A stretch of 64,000 nucleotides of DNA, taken from the NCBI RefSeq assembly GCF_014652355.1, contig NZ_BMYQ01000013.1:1-64000 (forward strand). The letters run 5' to 3'. The notes under the pieces were generated by a model. The model saw only the letters and a program-made list of their open reading frames with translations, had not been told where the DNA came from and did no database searches. This DNA comes from Gemmobacter lanyuensis (lineage in GTDB: Bacteria > Pseudomonadota > Alphaproteobacteria > Rhodobacterales > Rhodobacteraceae). The translations under genes were made by a program, and so were the position numbers. Numbering within the stretch: the stretch's first letter is position 1; each line of letters opens with the position of its first letter. Below, piece by piece: positions 19,268 to 27,563 of this stretch.

Positions 19268-20242
19268 ATGTCTTTTGCCAAGGCGGTGGATCTGATCCGG
19301 CTGGCCCAGATGGCCGCGGCGCGGCGCGGAGGGGTCAGTCTCGACGATATCTGTAGGGAATTCGGCGTCTCGCACCGGACAGCGCAGCGGATGACCGATG
19401 CGCTTCAAGCGACCTTCGGCAATGTCGAGACGCGCGATGGCGAAGATCGTCGGCGCTATTGGCTGCTGATCGACAAGGGCCAGCCTCAGCTGACATTACG
19501 CCACGAAAGCGGGGTCGAAGCCCTGGAAATCGCCGCCCGCACGGCCGAGGCCGAGGGCCGACTGCGCCACCTGCGCGCGCTGCACGATTTGCGGGACAGC
19601 CTTTTGTCGCGCACGCAATCGCGCGCCCGGGTCGAGGCGGATGCCGAGGCGGTTCTGGCGGCCTTGGGGCAGGTGACGCGACCGGGGCCGCGCGTCACGA
19701 TTGCCCCCGATATTCTCGATGCAATCATCGAGGCGCTGCGCGGCCCCTTCCGTCTACGCGTGCGTTATAATCGGGATGCCGGTTTTCGGATTCTGGAACC
19801 GCATGGTGTTCTGCTCGGCCACCGCACCTATCTTGCCGCCCGTGATCCGGCCAAGGCCGATGAGGTGCGCAATTTCCGGATCGATCTGATCCAGGCTGCC
19901 GAAACCCTGAATGAAAGCTTTTCGCTGCAAGAGGGCTTCAATCTTGCGGATTACGCAGCTCAGGCCTTTGGTGTCTTTCAGGACCCAGCCCAATTCGGCG
20001 AGGTCATCTGGCGTTTTGCCCCGGAGGCGGCCGAACGCGCCAAGGGCTTTCAGTTCCATCCGCGCCAACAGCTTGAACCACAAGCCGACGGCAGCCTGAT
20101 CGTGCGCTTTCACGCGGCGGGCTGGCTGGAAATGGCTTGGCACCTTTATCAATGGGGGAACAAGGTCGAGGTTCTGGCCCCGGAGGCCCTTCGCCTCATG
20201 GTGGACGGCTATCGCAGGTCCGACTTCGCCGCCATGCCGTGA
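19268..20242 (+). CDS. WYL-domain transcriptional regulator (DeoR-type HTH)
   Basis: A 324-residue regulator. Residues about 1-60 form a winged helix-turn-helix (AARRGGVSLDDICREFGVSHRTAQRMTDAL), and about 150-220 form a WYL ligand-sensing domain (FRLRVRYNRDAGFRILEPHGVLLGHRTYLAA), followed by a WCX-type C-terminus. WYL proteins often sense nucleic acids or nucleotides and control DNA-damage or anti-phage genes. It is transcribed away from the 92-aa gene across 143 bases. The ATG at 19268 is chosen over the upstream GTG at 19229, which has no ribosome site; the site at 19268 is itself weak. Confidence 0.82.
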   Translation: MSFAKAVDLIRLAQMAAARRGGVSLDDICREFGVSHRTAQRMTDALQATFGNVETRDGEDRRRYWLLIDKGQPQLTLRHESGVEALEIAARTAEAEGRLRHLRALHDLRDSLLSRTQSRARVEADAEAVLAALGQVTRPGPRVTIAPDILDAIIEALRGPFRLRVRYNRDAGFRILEPHGVLLGHRTYLAARDPAKADEVRNFRIDLIQAAETLNESFSLQEGFNLADYAAQAFGVFQDPAQFGEVIWRFAPEAAERAKGFQFHPRQQLEPQADGSLIVRFHAAGWLEMAWHLYQWGNKVEVLAPEALRLMVDGYRRSDFAAMP

Positions 20243-20248
20243 CCATCC

Positions 20249-20611
20249 TTATTGCAGGCGGAAGGTTGCGGAGTCCCCCGCGCCCCTGTCCACGGTGAAG
20301 CGGAGTTTTCGGCCTGCCTCGACCTCGACCAGCTGGCAGTTGAAGGGAATGGGGGTGCCGCTCCACTCCATCTCGCGGCAGAAGAAGCCATCCGTCCAGT
20401 TCCAGGTTCCCGACACGGGCCAGCCCATGGCATTGCCTGAAATCTGGCCGTCTGGACTGACAATCAACCGGATGCCGAAGGGATGGCGCAGTTCGCGGGT
20501 GCTGACCAGCTCGATGAATGTGTCGCGATCCGTGACCGGAACAAAGCCCTCTGCGCGGGCTTCAAGGGCCATGGCGAAAAGGGCGGCAAGGGTGAAGGAA
20601 ATCGGATACAT
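20249..20611 (-). CDS. Small exported protein of unknown function
   Basis: A 120-residue protein with a signal peptide (MYPISFTLAALFAMALEARA, cleavage near residue 20). The mature domain contains FVPVTDRDTFIELVSTRELRHPFGIRLIVSPDG, PVSGTWNWTDGFFCREMEWSG and FNCQLVEVE. Similar small periplasmic proteins in Rhodobacterales are sometimes mislabelled dihydrodipicolinate reductase; no such catalytic motif is present here. Two cysteines could form a disulfide. The start at 20611 is chosen because it begins the signal peptide; the frame is open 21 codons further. It ends 6 bases from the convergent WYL gene. Confidence 0.65.
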   Translation of the reverse strand: MYPISFTLAALFAMALEARAEGFVPVTDRDTFIELVSTRELRHPFGIRLIVSPDGQISGNAMGWPVSGTWNWTDGFFCREMEWSGTPIPFNCQLVEVEAGRKLRFTVDRGAGDSATFRLQ

Positions 20612-20686
20612 ATCGGGTCCGGGGTGCGTCACGTGCTGCGACAGGATTACGCAGAACAGCCCGGATTGGATCACCCCCGGCTTGGC

Positions 20687-21154
20687 CTAGACCGGCACAT
20701 TCAGCGTGTGTTTGACCCGCTTGAGCGTGAAACTGGTGTTGATCACCTGCACATTCGGCAGTTCGACCAGCGAATTCTTCACCGTCGCCTCGTAATCGCG
20801 CACGCTCGTCGCAATCACCTGCAGCACATAGTCGTATTCCCCGCTGAGCGAATAGCACTGCAGCACCTCGGGCACCTTGGCCACGGCCTCCTCAAAGGCG
20901 CGCAGACTTTCGCGCTGATGATGGGTGATCTTCACGAAACAGAAGACAAGGATTTCGAACCCCGCCGCCTCGGGGTCGATGACATGGCGCTTGGCGCTGA
21001 TGGCCCCCACCTCTTGCAGACGTTGCAGCCTGCGCCAGCACGGAGAATGGCTGAGCCCCGTCACCGCCGCCAGCTCGCGCAGCGTGAGGTCGGGCTGATC
21101 CTGCAAGGCCCGCAGGATGCGGCGGTCAGATTCGTCCAGAAGGGTCATGGGCAA
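20687..21154 (-). CDS. Lrp/AsnC-family regulator, divergent from leucine operon
   Basis: A 155-residue feast/famine regulator. The N-terminal helix-turn-helix (DRRILRALQDQPDLTLRELAAVTGLSHSPCWRRLQRLQEVG) is followed by a RAM amino-acid-sensing domain (about 70-150, YSLSGEYDYVLQVIATSVRDYEATV). It lies head to head with the operon starting at 21327, with a perfect 9-bp palindrome in the shared promoter. Sensing leucine or a related amino or keto acid and controlling the degradation operon is the natural inference. Confidence 0.9.
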   Translation of the reverse strand: MPMTLLDESDRRILRALQDQPDLTLRELAAVTGLSHSPCWRRLQRLQEVGAISAKRHVIDPEAAGFEILVFCFVKITHHQRESLRAFEEAVAKVPEVLQCYSLSGEYDYVLQVIATSVRDYEATVKNSLVELPNVQVINTSFTLKRVKHTLNVPV

Positions 21155-21192
21155 TCACTTTTTGCATCTGCATCCTGCCACTGGCAACAAAT

Positions 21193-21218
21193 TACCACAA
21201 TTGGCGATTATTGTGGTA
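21193..21218. promoter_or_regulatory. Perfect palindrome, probable Lrp operator
   Basis: TACCACAAT-N8-ATTGTGGTA lies 38 bases upstream of the lrp start codon and 108 bases before the oxidoreductase start, in an A+T-rich patch. It is the only long perfect repeat seen in the divergent region and has the size expected for an Lrp-type dimer site. Confidence 0.65.
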
Positions 21219-21326
21219 CAGTGTTACAAGCCATCCGGCAATGCGGTCCGCAATAGCGACCCTGTTTCCCCGACCCTGACCTAATCTGATGTCGGGGAGT
21301 CCGCTTTTACCGGACGGAGGACGCGC

Positions 21327-24300
21327 ATGACCATTTCGCTGGACGACAAATATGCCGCCGAGGCCGGGTCCGTCTTCATGACGGGCACGCAGGCCCTTGT
21401 CCGCCTGCCCATGACGCAGATCCGGCGGGATCGCGCGGCGGGGCTGAACACCGGGGGGTTCATCTCGGGCTATCGCGGCTCGCCGCTGGGGGGCTATGAT
21501 CAGCAGCTGGTGAAGGCACGCAAGTTCCTTGACCGGCATGACGTGATCTTCCAGCCCGGCCTGAACGAGGATCTGGCCGCCGCTGCCGTCTGGGGCAGCC
21601 AGCAGCTGCATCTGTCACCGGGGGCGCGCAAGCAGGGGGTGGTCGGCCTCTGGTATGGCAAGGGGCCGGGGGTGGACCGGTCAGGCGATGTCTTCAAACA
21701 CGCCAATGCCGCAGGCAGCGCGCCGCTGGGGGGCGTGCTGGCCATCGCGGGGGATGATCACACCTGCAAATCCTCTTCGATCCCGCATCAATCGGACCAT
21801 GCCTTCATCTCGGCGCTGATGCCGATGCTCTACCCCTCATCCATCCATGAGTTTCTGGAGATGGGACTGCTGGGCATCGCCATGTCGCGCTATTCGGGCT
21901 GCTGGGTGGGGTTCAAGGTCATCTCGGAAACGGTCGAGATTTCTTCGGTTGTCGATCTGTCGCAAGAGCGGCGGCAATTCGTTCTTCCCGCGGATTTTGA
22001 GCTGCCCCCCGGCGGGCTGAACCTGCGCTGGCCTGATCCGCCACTGGTGCAGGATGAACGGCTGCAGGAACACAAGGGCTATGCCGCCATTGCCTTTGCG
22101 CGCGCCAATGGGGTTGACCGGCTAGTGATCGATCATCCCGGCGCGCGGTTTGGCATCGTGGCCTCGGGCAAGGCGTTCGAGGATGTGCGCCAGGCGCTCG
22201 CCGAACTGGGGCTGGGCCCGCAGGAACAGGCAGCGGTGGGGCTGCGGCTTTACAAGGTGCGGATGCCCTGGCCGCTGGAACCCGAAGGCATCCGCGCCTT
22301 TTCCCGCGGGCTGGAAGAGGTGCTGATCGTCGAGGAACGGCGTGAGATCATCGAGAACCAGATCAAGCAGGAGCTGTTCAACTGGCGCGCCGATGTGCGC
22401 CCCCGCATCGTCGGCAAATTCGATGAGGCCGACCGCCCCTTCCTGCATCTGTCGGCGGGGCTGACGGTCGCCAGCGTGGCGGGCGCCATTGCGGCACGGC
22501 TTCTGCGGCTGGACCTTCCGCCAGATCTGGCGGCGCGGCTGCGGGCGGCGACCGAGCGGCTCAACCGTGCCGAACAGCGCGGGGCCGACCATGTGCCACC
22601 GGTGCTGCGCGTTCCGCATTTCTGCGCAGGCTGCCCGCATAACACCTCGACCCGCGTTCCCGAGGGGTCAAAGGCCATGGCGGGGATCGGCTGTCACTAC
22701 ATGGCGATCTGGATGGGGCGGAACACCGAAACCGTCACCAGCATGGGGGCCGAGGGCGTGCCCTGGACGGCCATCAGCCGCTTCACCGATGAAAAGCACC
22801 GCTTTGTCAATCTGGGCGACGGCACCTTCTTTCATTCGGGGCATCTGGCGATCCGCCAGTCCGTCGCCGCGGGGGTGAATGTCACCTACAAGATCCTTGT
22901 GAACGATGCCGTGGCCATGACGGGGGGGCAGCCGCTTGACGGGGAACTGACGCCCGAGCAGATCACCCATCAGGTGCATCACGAAGGCGTCGGGCGCATC
23001 GTGTTGATGTCGGACCACCCCGAACTATTTCGCGCCTCCGATCTGGCACCCGGCACTACGATCCGCCACCGCGACGAAATTGACGCCGTCATGCTGGAGC
23101 TGCGTGAGGAGCCGGGGGTCAGCGTTCTGGTCTATGTCCAGACCTGCGCCGCCGAAAAGCGCCGCCGCCGCAAGCGTGGGACGCTGGAGGACCCACCCCT
23201 GCGGCTCTGGATCAATCCGGCGGTCTGCGAAGGCTGCGGCGATTGTTCGGTGCAATCGAACTGCGTAGCGGTGGAACCGCTTGAAACCGATCTGGGCCGC
23301 AAGCGGCGTATCAACCAATCGACCTGCAACAAGGATTATTCCTGCCTCAAGGGCTTCTGCCCCTCTTTCGTGACGGTGAAAGGCGGCGGGCTGCGTCGGC
23401 CACAGGCGCAGGGCGGGGCCGATGTGACCGGCCTGCCCGATCCCGTGCTGCCCGCCATCGAGCGCGCCTGGAACCTTGCGCTGGCGGGGGTTGGGGGGAC
23501 GGGCGTTCTGACCATCAGCGCCATTCTGGGCATGGCCGCGCATGTCGAAGGCAAGATCCCCATGGTGCTGGATATGGCCGGGCTGGCGCAAAAGGGCGGC
23601 GCGGTGATGAGCCATGTCCGCATCTCGCGCGCGGACCGGCCGATTGCGGCGCCGCGCATTGCCGCGGGTTCGGCCGATCTGCTGATCGCGGCGGATTCGG
23701 TGGTGGCCGGATCGAAAGAAGCCATCATCCTGTGCAGCCCCGACCGGACCGAGGCCGTGCTGAACACCCGCATCACCCCGGTGGCCGCATTCATCCGCAA
23801 CCGCGACCTTGATTTCCAGGAACCGCAGGTGGAGGCCACGGTGGCCGGGGCGGTACGGTCGAACCGGCACTTCCACGATTTTTCCGCGCTGGCGCGCCAC
23901 CTGACGGGGGACGAGATCGGCGCCAATCTGATGATGCTGGGCTATGCGTGGCAAAGCGGGCTTGTGCCGCTGGCGGGGGCTTCGATCCTGCAGGCCATCG
24001 CGCTGAACGGTACGGCCGTCGCGGCAAATACCGATGCCTTCAACTGGGGCCGTCTGCTGGCGCATGACCCGGTGCGGCTGACGGGAGATTTCGCGCCCCC
24101 CCCTGCCCCGAAGGCCGAACCGCTGGAGGCGCTGATCGACCGCCGCGCCGCGCATCTGACCGCCTATCAGAACGCGGGCCTTGCCGCGCGCTACCGGGCC
24201 GGGCTGGCCCCGGTGATTGCGGCCACCGCGCGGATCGGCGCGACCGACTTGGCGCGCATCGCCGCAGAATCCTATGCCAAGGTGCTGGCCTATAAGGATG

Positions 24301-24770
24301 AGTATGAGGTCGCGCGGCTTTATTCCCTGCCCGAATTTCGCGCGGGGCTTGAGGCCGAATTTGCGGGCGATTACCGGCTGTCCCTGAACCTCGCCCCGCC
24401 GATCCTGCCGGGCAAGGGGCGCGACGGCCGCCCGCGAAAACGCGAATTCGGCCCTTGGATCTTTCCGCTGCTGCGGGGGCTGGCGCGGCTGCGCGTCTTG
24501 CGCGGCACCTGGGCCGACCCCTTCGGCCACAGCCATGACCGGCGGCTGGAACGGCAGTTGATCGCGGACCACGAGGCCGATCTGGCCCTGGCCGCGCAAA
24601 GCCTGACCCCGGAGACCCTGCCGCTCTTCCGCGACCTTCTGGCCCTGCCGCTGGATATTCGCGGCTATGGCCCGGTGAAAGAGGCCGCCCTGACCCGACA
24701 GATGCACCGCCGCGCCGAACTGCGCGCGGCGCTGACCCGCCAGACACCCCCCGCCATCGCCGCGCAATAG
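21327..24770 (+). CDS. Fused indolepyruvate-type 2-oxoacid:ferredoxin oxidoreductase
   Basis: An 1147-residue single-chain version of IorA+IorB. The N-terminal pyrimidine-binding TPP domain begins at about residue 20 (GSVFMTGTQALVRLPM), and the TPP pyrophosphate region includes AGIGCHYMAIWMG and VNLGDGTFFHSG. A CEGCGDCSVQSNC...CNKDYSCLKGFCP cluster near 635-685 has the cysteines for Fe-S binding. A gamma domain (GVGGTGVLTISAILG, about 725-900) follows. It decarboxylates a 2-oxoacid to the acyl-CoA, reducing ferredoxin. It is 12 bases upstream of isovaleryl-CoA dehydrogenase, so 2-ketoisocaproate is a likely substrate; aryl pyruvates are the classical ones. GGAGG precedes the ATG. Confidence 0.88.
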   Translation: MTISLDDKYAAEAGSVFMTGTQALVRLPMTQIRRDRAAGLNTGGFISGYRGSPLGGYDQQLVKARKFLDRHDVIFQPGLNEDLAAAAVWGSQQLHLSPGARKQGVVGLWYGKGPGVDRSGDVFKHANAAGSAPLGGVLAIAGDDHTCKSSSIPHQSDHAFISALMPMLYPSSIHEFLEMGLLGIAMSRYSGCWVGFKVISETVEISSVVDLSQERRQFVLPADFELPPGGLNLRWPDPPLVQDERLQEHKGYAAIAFARANGVDRLVIDHPGARFGIVASGKAFEDVRQALAELGLGPQEQAAVGLRLYKVRMPWPLEPEGIRAFSRGLEEVLIVEERREIIENQIKQELFNWRADVRPRIVGKFDEADRPFLHLSAGLTVASVAGAIAARLLRLDLPPDLAARLRAATERLNRAEQRGADHVPPVLRVPHFCAGCPHNTSTRVPEGSKAMAGIGCHYMAIWMGRNTETVTSMGAEGVPWTAISRFTDEKHRFVNLGDGTFFHSGHLAIRQSVAAGVNVTYKILVNDAVAMTGGQPLDGELTPEQITHQVHHEGVGRIVLMSDHPELFRASDLAPGTTIRHRDEIDAVMLELREEPGVSVLVYVQTCAAEKRRRRKRGTLEDPPLRLWINPAVCEGCGDCSVQSNCVAVEPLETDLGRKRRINQSTCNKDYSCLKGFCPSFVTVKGGGLRRPQAQGGADVTGLPDPVLPAIERAWNLALAGVGGTGVLTISAILGMAAHVEGKIPMVLDMAGLAQKGGAVMSHVRISRADRPIAAPRIAAGSADLLIAADSVVAGSKEAIILCSPDRTEAVLNTRITPVAAFIRNRDLDFQEPQVEATVAGAVRSNRHFHDFSALARHLTGDEIGANLMMLGYAWQSGLVPLAGASILQAIALNGTAVAANTDAFNWGRLLAHDPVRLTGDFAPPPAPKAEPLEALIDRRAAHLTAYQNAGLAARYRAGLAPVIAATARIGATDLARIAAESYAKVLAYKDEYEVARLYSLPEFRAGLEAEFAGDYRLSLNLAPPILPGKGRDGRPRKREFGPWIFPLLRGLARLRVLRGTWADPFGHSHDRRLERQLIADHEADLALAAQSLTPETLPLFRDLLALPLDIRGYGPVKEAALTRQMHRRAELRAALTRQTPPAIAAQ

Positions 24771-24782
24771 AAAGGGACAAAC

Positions 24783-25949
24783 ATGTTTCTGCATTCCATG
24801 ACCTTCGATCTGGGGGATGAGGTCAATGCGCTGCGCGACACGGTCCATCGCTGGGCGCAGGACCGCGTCAAACCGCTGGCAGCGGCGCTGGACCGGGCGA
24901 ACCTGTTTCCCGCCGCGCTCTGGCCAGAGATGGGGGCGCTTGGCCTTTTGGGCATCACCGTCCCCGAGGAGGAGGGCGGCGCTGGCATGGGCTATCTGGC
25001 GCATGTGATCGCGGTCGAGGAAATCGCCCGCGCATCGGCCTCGGTCGCGCTGAGCTATGGGGCGCATTCCAACCTCTGCGTCAATCAGATCAAGCTGAAT
25101 GGCACCGCCAACCAGCGCCGCCGCTATCTGCCGGGGCTGATCGCAGGCACCCAGGTCGGCGCGCTGGCCATGTCCGAGGCGGGGGCCGGGTCGGATGTGG
25201 TGTCCATGACGCTGCGCGCCGACCGGCGGGGCGATGCCTATGTGCTGAACGGCACGAAATACTGGATCACCAATGGCCCCGATGCCGATGTGCTGGTGGT
25301 TTACGCCAAGACCGATCCGCAGGCCGGATCGCGCGGGATCACCGCCTTCATCGTGGAAAAGACGATGAAGGGGTTCAGCACCTCGGCCCATTTCGACAAG
25401 CTGGGGATGCGCGGGTCGAACACGGCCGAGCTGATCTTCGACAATGTCGAAGTGCCCGCAGAAAACGTGCTGGGGGCCGAAGGGCGCGGGGTGCGTGTGC
25501 TGATGTCGGGGCTGGATTATGAACGGGTGGTGCTGTCGGGCATCGGCACCGGCATCATGGCCGCCTGTCTGGATGAGATCATGCCCTATATGGTCAGCCG
25601 CAAGCAATTTGGCCAAAGCATCGGGCAGTTTCAGCTGATGCAGGGCAAGATCGCCGATATCTACACCAAGCTGAATTCGGCCCGCGCCTATGTCTATGAG
25701 GTCGCGCGCGCCTGCGACCGGGGCCGCGTCACCCGCGCCGATGCGGCGGCCTGCGTGCTTTACGCCTCGGAAGAGGCGATGGTCGTCGCCCATCAGTCGG
25801 TGCAGGCGATGGGGGGGGCGGGCTTCATGAATGACAGTCCCGTCGCCCGCCTGTTCCGCGATGCCAAGCTGATGGAGATCGGCGCCGGCACCAGCGAAAT
25901 CCGCCGGATGCTGATCGGGCGCGAACTGATGGGGGCGATGGGCGCATGA
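24783..25949 (+). CDS. ivd: Isovaleryl-CoA dehydrogenase
   Basis: A 388-residue acyl-CoA dehydrogenase with the FAD signature [14 protein letters not shown] and [21 protein letters not shown]. Isovaleryl-CoA dehydrogenases use a glutamate in LDYERVVLS as catalytic base rather than the later residue of other family members; here it is E247. It converts isovaleryl-CoA to 3-methylcrotonyl-CoA, passing electrons to ETF. It overlaps the following carboxylase gene by 4 bases and is the second gene of the leucine operon. The family name liuA is also used. Confidence 0.93.
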   Translation: MFLHSMTFDLGDEVNALRDTVHRWAQDRVKPLAAALDRANLFPAALWPEMGALGLLGITVPEEEGGAGMGYLAHVIAVEEIARASASVALSYGAHSNLCVNQIKLNGTANQRRRYLPGLIAGTQVGALAMSEAGAGSDVVSMTLRADRRGDAYVLNGTKYWITNGPDADVLVVYAKTDPQAGSRGITAFIVEKTMKGFSTSAHFDKLGMRGSNTAELIFDNVEVPAENVLGAEGRGVRVLMSGLDYERVVLSGIGTGIMAACLDEIMPYMVSRKQFGQSIGQFQLMQGKIADIYTKLNSARAYVYEVARACDRGRVTRADAAACVLYASEEAMVVAHQSVQAMGGAGFMNDSPVARLFRDAKLMEIGAGTSEIRRMLIGRELMGAMGA

Positions 25950-27553
25950 CCGTGATCCGTTCCCAGATCTCGCCGCGGAGCGAGGCGTTCCGCAGCAATC
26001 TTGCCGCCAATACCGCTGCCTTTGCAGAGGTGCAGGCCGCCGCCGTTATGGCGCTGGCCGGTGGGGGCGAGGCCGCGCGTGCGCGCCATCAGGCCCGCGG
26101 CAAGCTTTTGCCGCGGGACCGCATCGACCGCCTGCTCGACCCCGGATCACCCTTCCTTGAGGTTGGCCTTTTTGCAGCCCATGGCATGTATGAAGGCGCC
26201 TGCCCCTCGGCCGGGTTGATCGCCGGGGTGGGCCGGGTTGCGGGGCAAGAGGTGATGATCCTGAGCAATGATGCCACCGTGAAGGGCGGCACCTATTTCC
26301 CCATGACGGTGAAGAAACATCTGCGCGCGCAAGAGATTGCTGCCGAAAACCGCCTGCCCTGCATCTATCTGGTGGATAGCGGCGGGGCCAATCTGCCCAA
26401 TCAGGATGAGGTCTTTCCCGACCGCGACCATTTCGGCCGCATCTTCTTCAATCAGGCGAATATGTCGGCGCAGGGCATCGCGCAGATTGCGGTGGTCATG
26501 GGGTCTTGCACGGCGGGCGGGGCCTATGTGCCCGCCATGTCGGATGTGACGATCATCGTGAAGGGTCAGGGTACAATCTTTCTGGCCGGTCCGCCGCTGG
26601 TGCGCGCCGCTACGGGCGAGGTCGTCTCGGCCGAGGATCTGGGCGGGGGCGATGTGCATACGCGCCTGTCTGGCGTGGCGGACCAGCTGGCGCAGGATGA
26701 CAGTCACGCGCTGGCGCTGGCGCGTCAGGCGGTGGCAAGCCTCAATCGCCAGAAACGCCCCGGCCTTGCCCTCCAGTCCCCAGAAGACCCGGCCTATGAC
26801 CCGTCCGAGGTCATGGGCATCGTGCCCCCCGGCCTCAAGACCCCTTATGACATCCGCGAGGTCATCGCCCGCATCGTCGACGGATCGCGCCTTGACGAAT
26901 TCAAACCGCGCTACGGCACCACCATCGTCTGCGGCTTTGCCCATGTGATGGGAATGCCTGTGGGGATCATCGGCAATAATGGCGTGATCTTTTCCGAAAG
27001 CGCGCTGAAGGCCGCGCATTTCGTGGAGCTTTGTTCCCAGCGCGGCATCCCTTTGGTGTTCCTGCAGAATATCTCGGGCTTCATGGTGGGGCGGACGGCG
27101 GAAAACCGCGGCATTGCCAAGGACGGGGCCAAGTTTGTCACCGCCGTGGCCACGACACAGGTGCCGAAGATCACGCTGATCGTGGGCGGGTCTTTCGGCG
27201 CCGGGAATTACGGCATGTGCGGGCGGGCCTATGGGCCGCGCTTTCTCTGGACCTGGCCCAATGCGCGCATTGCGGTGATGGGGGGCGAACAGGCGGCAGG
27301 GGTTCTGGCCACCGTCCGGCGCGAGGGGATCGAACGCGGTGGCGGGAGCTGGTCCGCCGAGGAAGAGGCCGAATTCAAGCGCCCGACGATTGAGATGTTT
27401 GATCGGCAGTCGCATCCGCTTCATGCTTCGGCGCGGCTTTGGGATGATGGCATCATCGACCCGCGCCAGACGCGGGCGGTGCTGGCACTGTCGCTTTCGG
27501 CCACGCTGAATGCGCCCATCGCCGAAACCCGCTTCGGCCTGTTCCGCATGTGA
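25946..27553 (+). CDS. mccB: Methylcrotonyl-CoA carboxylase, carboxyltransferase (beta) subunit
   Basis: A 535-residue biotin-dependent carboxyltransferase. It has the two crotonase-fold halves with [29 protein letters not shown] at the N-terminus, [34 protein letters not shown], and in the second half [13 protein letters not shown] and [20 protein letters not shown]. The [10 protein letters not shown] stretch is typical of methylcrotonyl- rather than propionyl-CoA carboxylase. It transfers carboxyl from biotin to 3-methylcrotonyl-CoA, giving 3-methylglutaconyl-CoA. The biotinylated partner follows after 10 bases. Confidence 0.93.
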   Translation: MTVIRSQISPRSEAFRSNLAANTAAFAEVQAAAVMALAGGGEAARARHQARGKLLPRDRIDRLLDPGSPFLEVGLFAAHGMYEGACPSAGLIAGVGRVAGQEVMILSNDATVKGGTYFPMTVKKHLRAQEIAAENRLPCIYLVDSGGANLPNQDEVFPDRDHFGRIFFNQANMSAQGIAQIAVVMGSCTAGGAYVPAMSDVTIIVKGQGTIFLAGPPLVRAATGEVVSAEDLGGGDVHTRLSGVADQLAQDDSHALALARQAVASLNRQKRPGLALQSPEDPAYDPSEVMGIVPPGLKTPYDIREVIARIVDGSRLDEFKPRYGTTIVCGFAHVMGMPVGIIGNNGVIFSESALKAAHFVELCSQRGIPLVFLQNISGFMVGRTAENRGIAKDGAKFVTAVATTQVPKITLIVGGSFGAGNYGMCGRAYGPRFLWTWPNARIAVMGGEQAAGVLATVRREGIERGGGSWSAEEEAEFKRPTIEMFDRQSHPLHASARLWDDGIIDPRQTRAVLALSLSATLNAPIAETRFGLFRM

Positions 27554-27563
27554 GGTCCGCGCC

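Noticed and set aside
20249-20611. Dihydrodipicolinate reductase
   Set aside because: The name circulates for similar small exported proteins, but there is a signal peptide and no NAD(P)-binding or DapB motif.
23025-25793. A 922-codon minus-strand open frame opposite the oxidoreductase and ivd genes
   Set aside because: Shadow of two well-recognised genes on the plus strand; composition typical of antisense frames in high-GC DNA.
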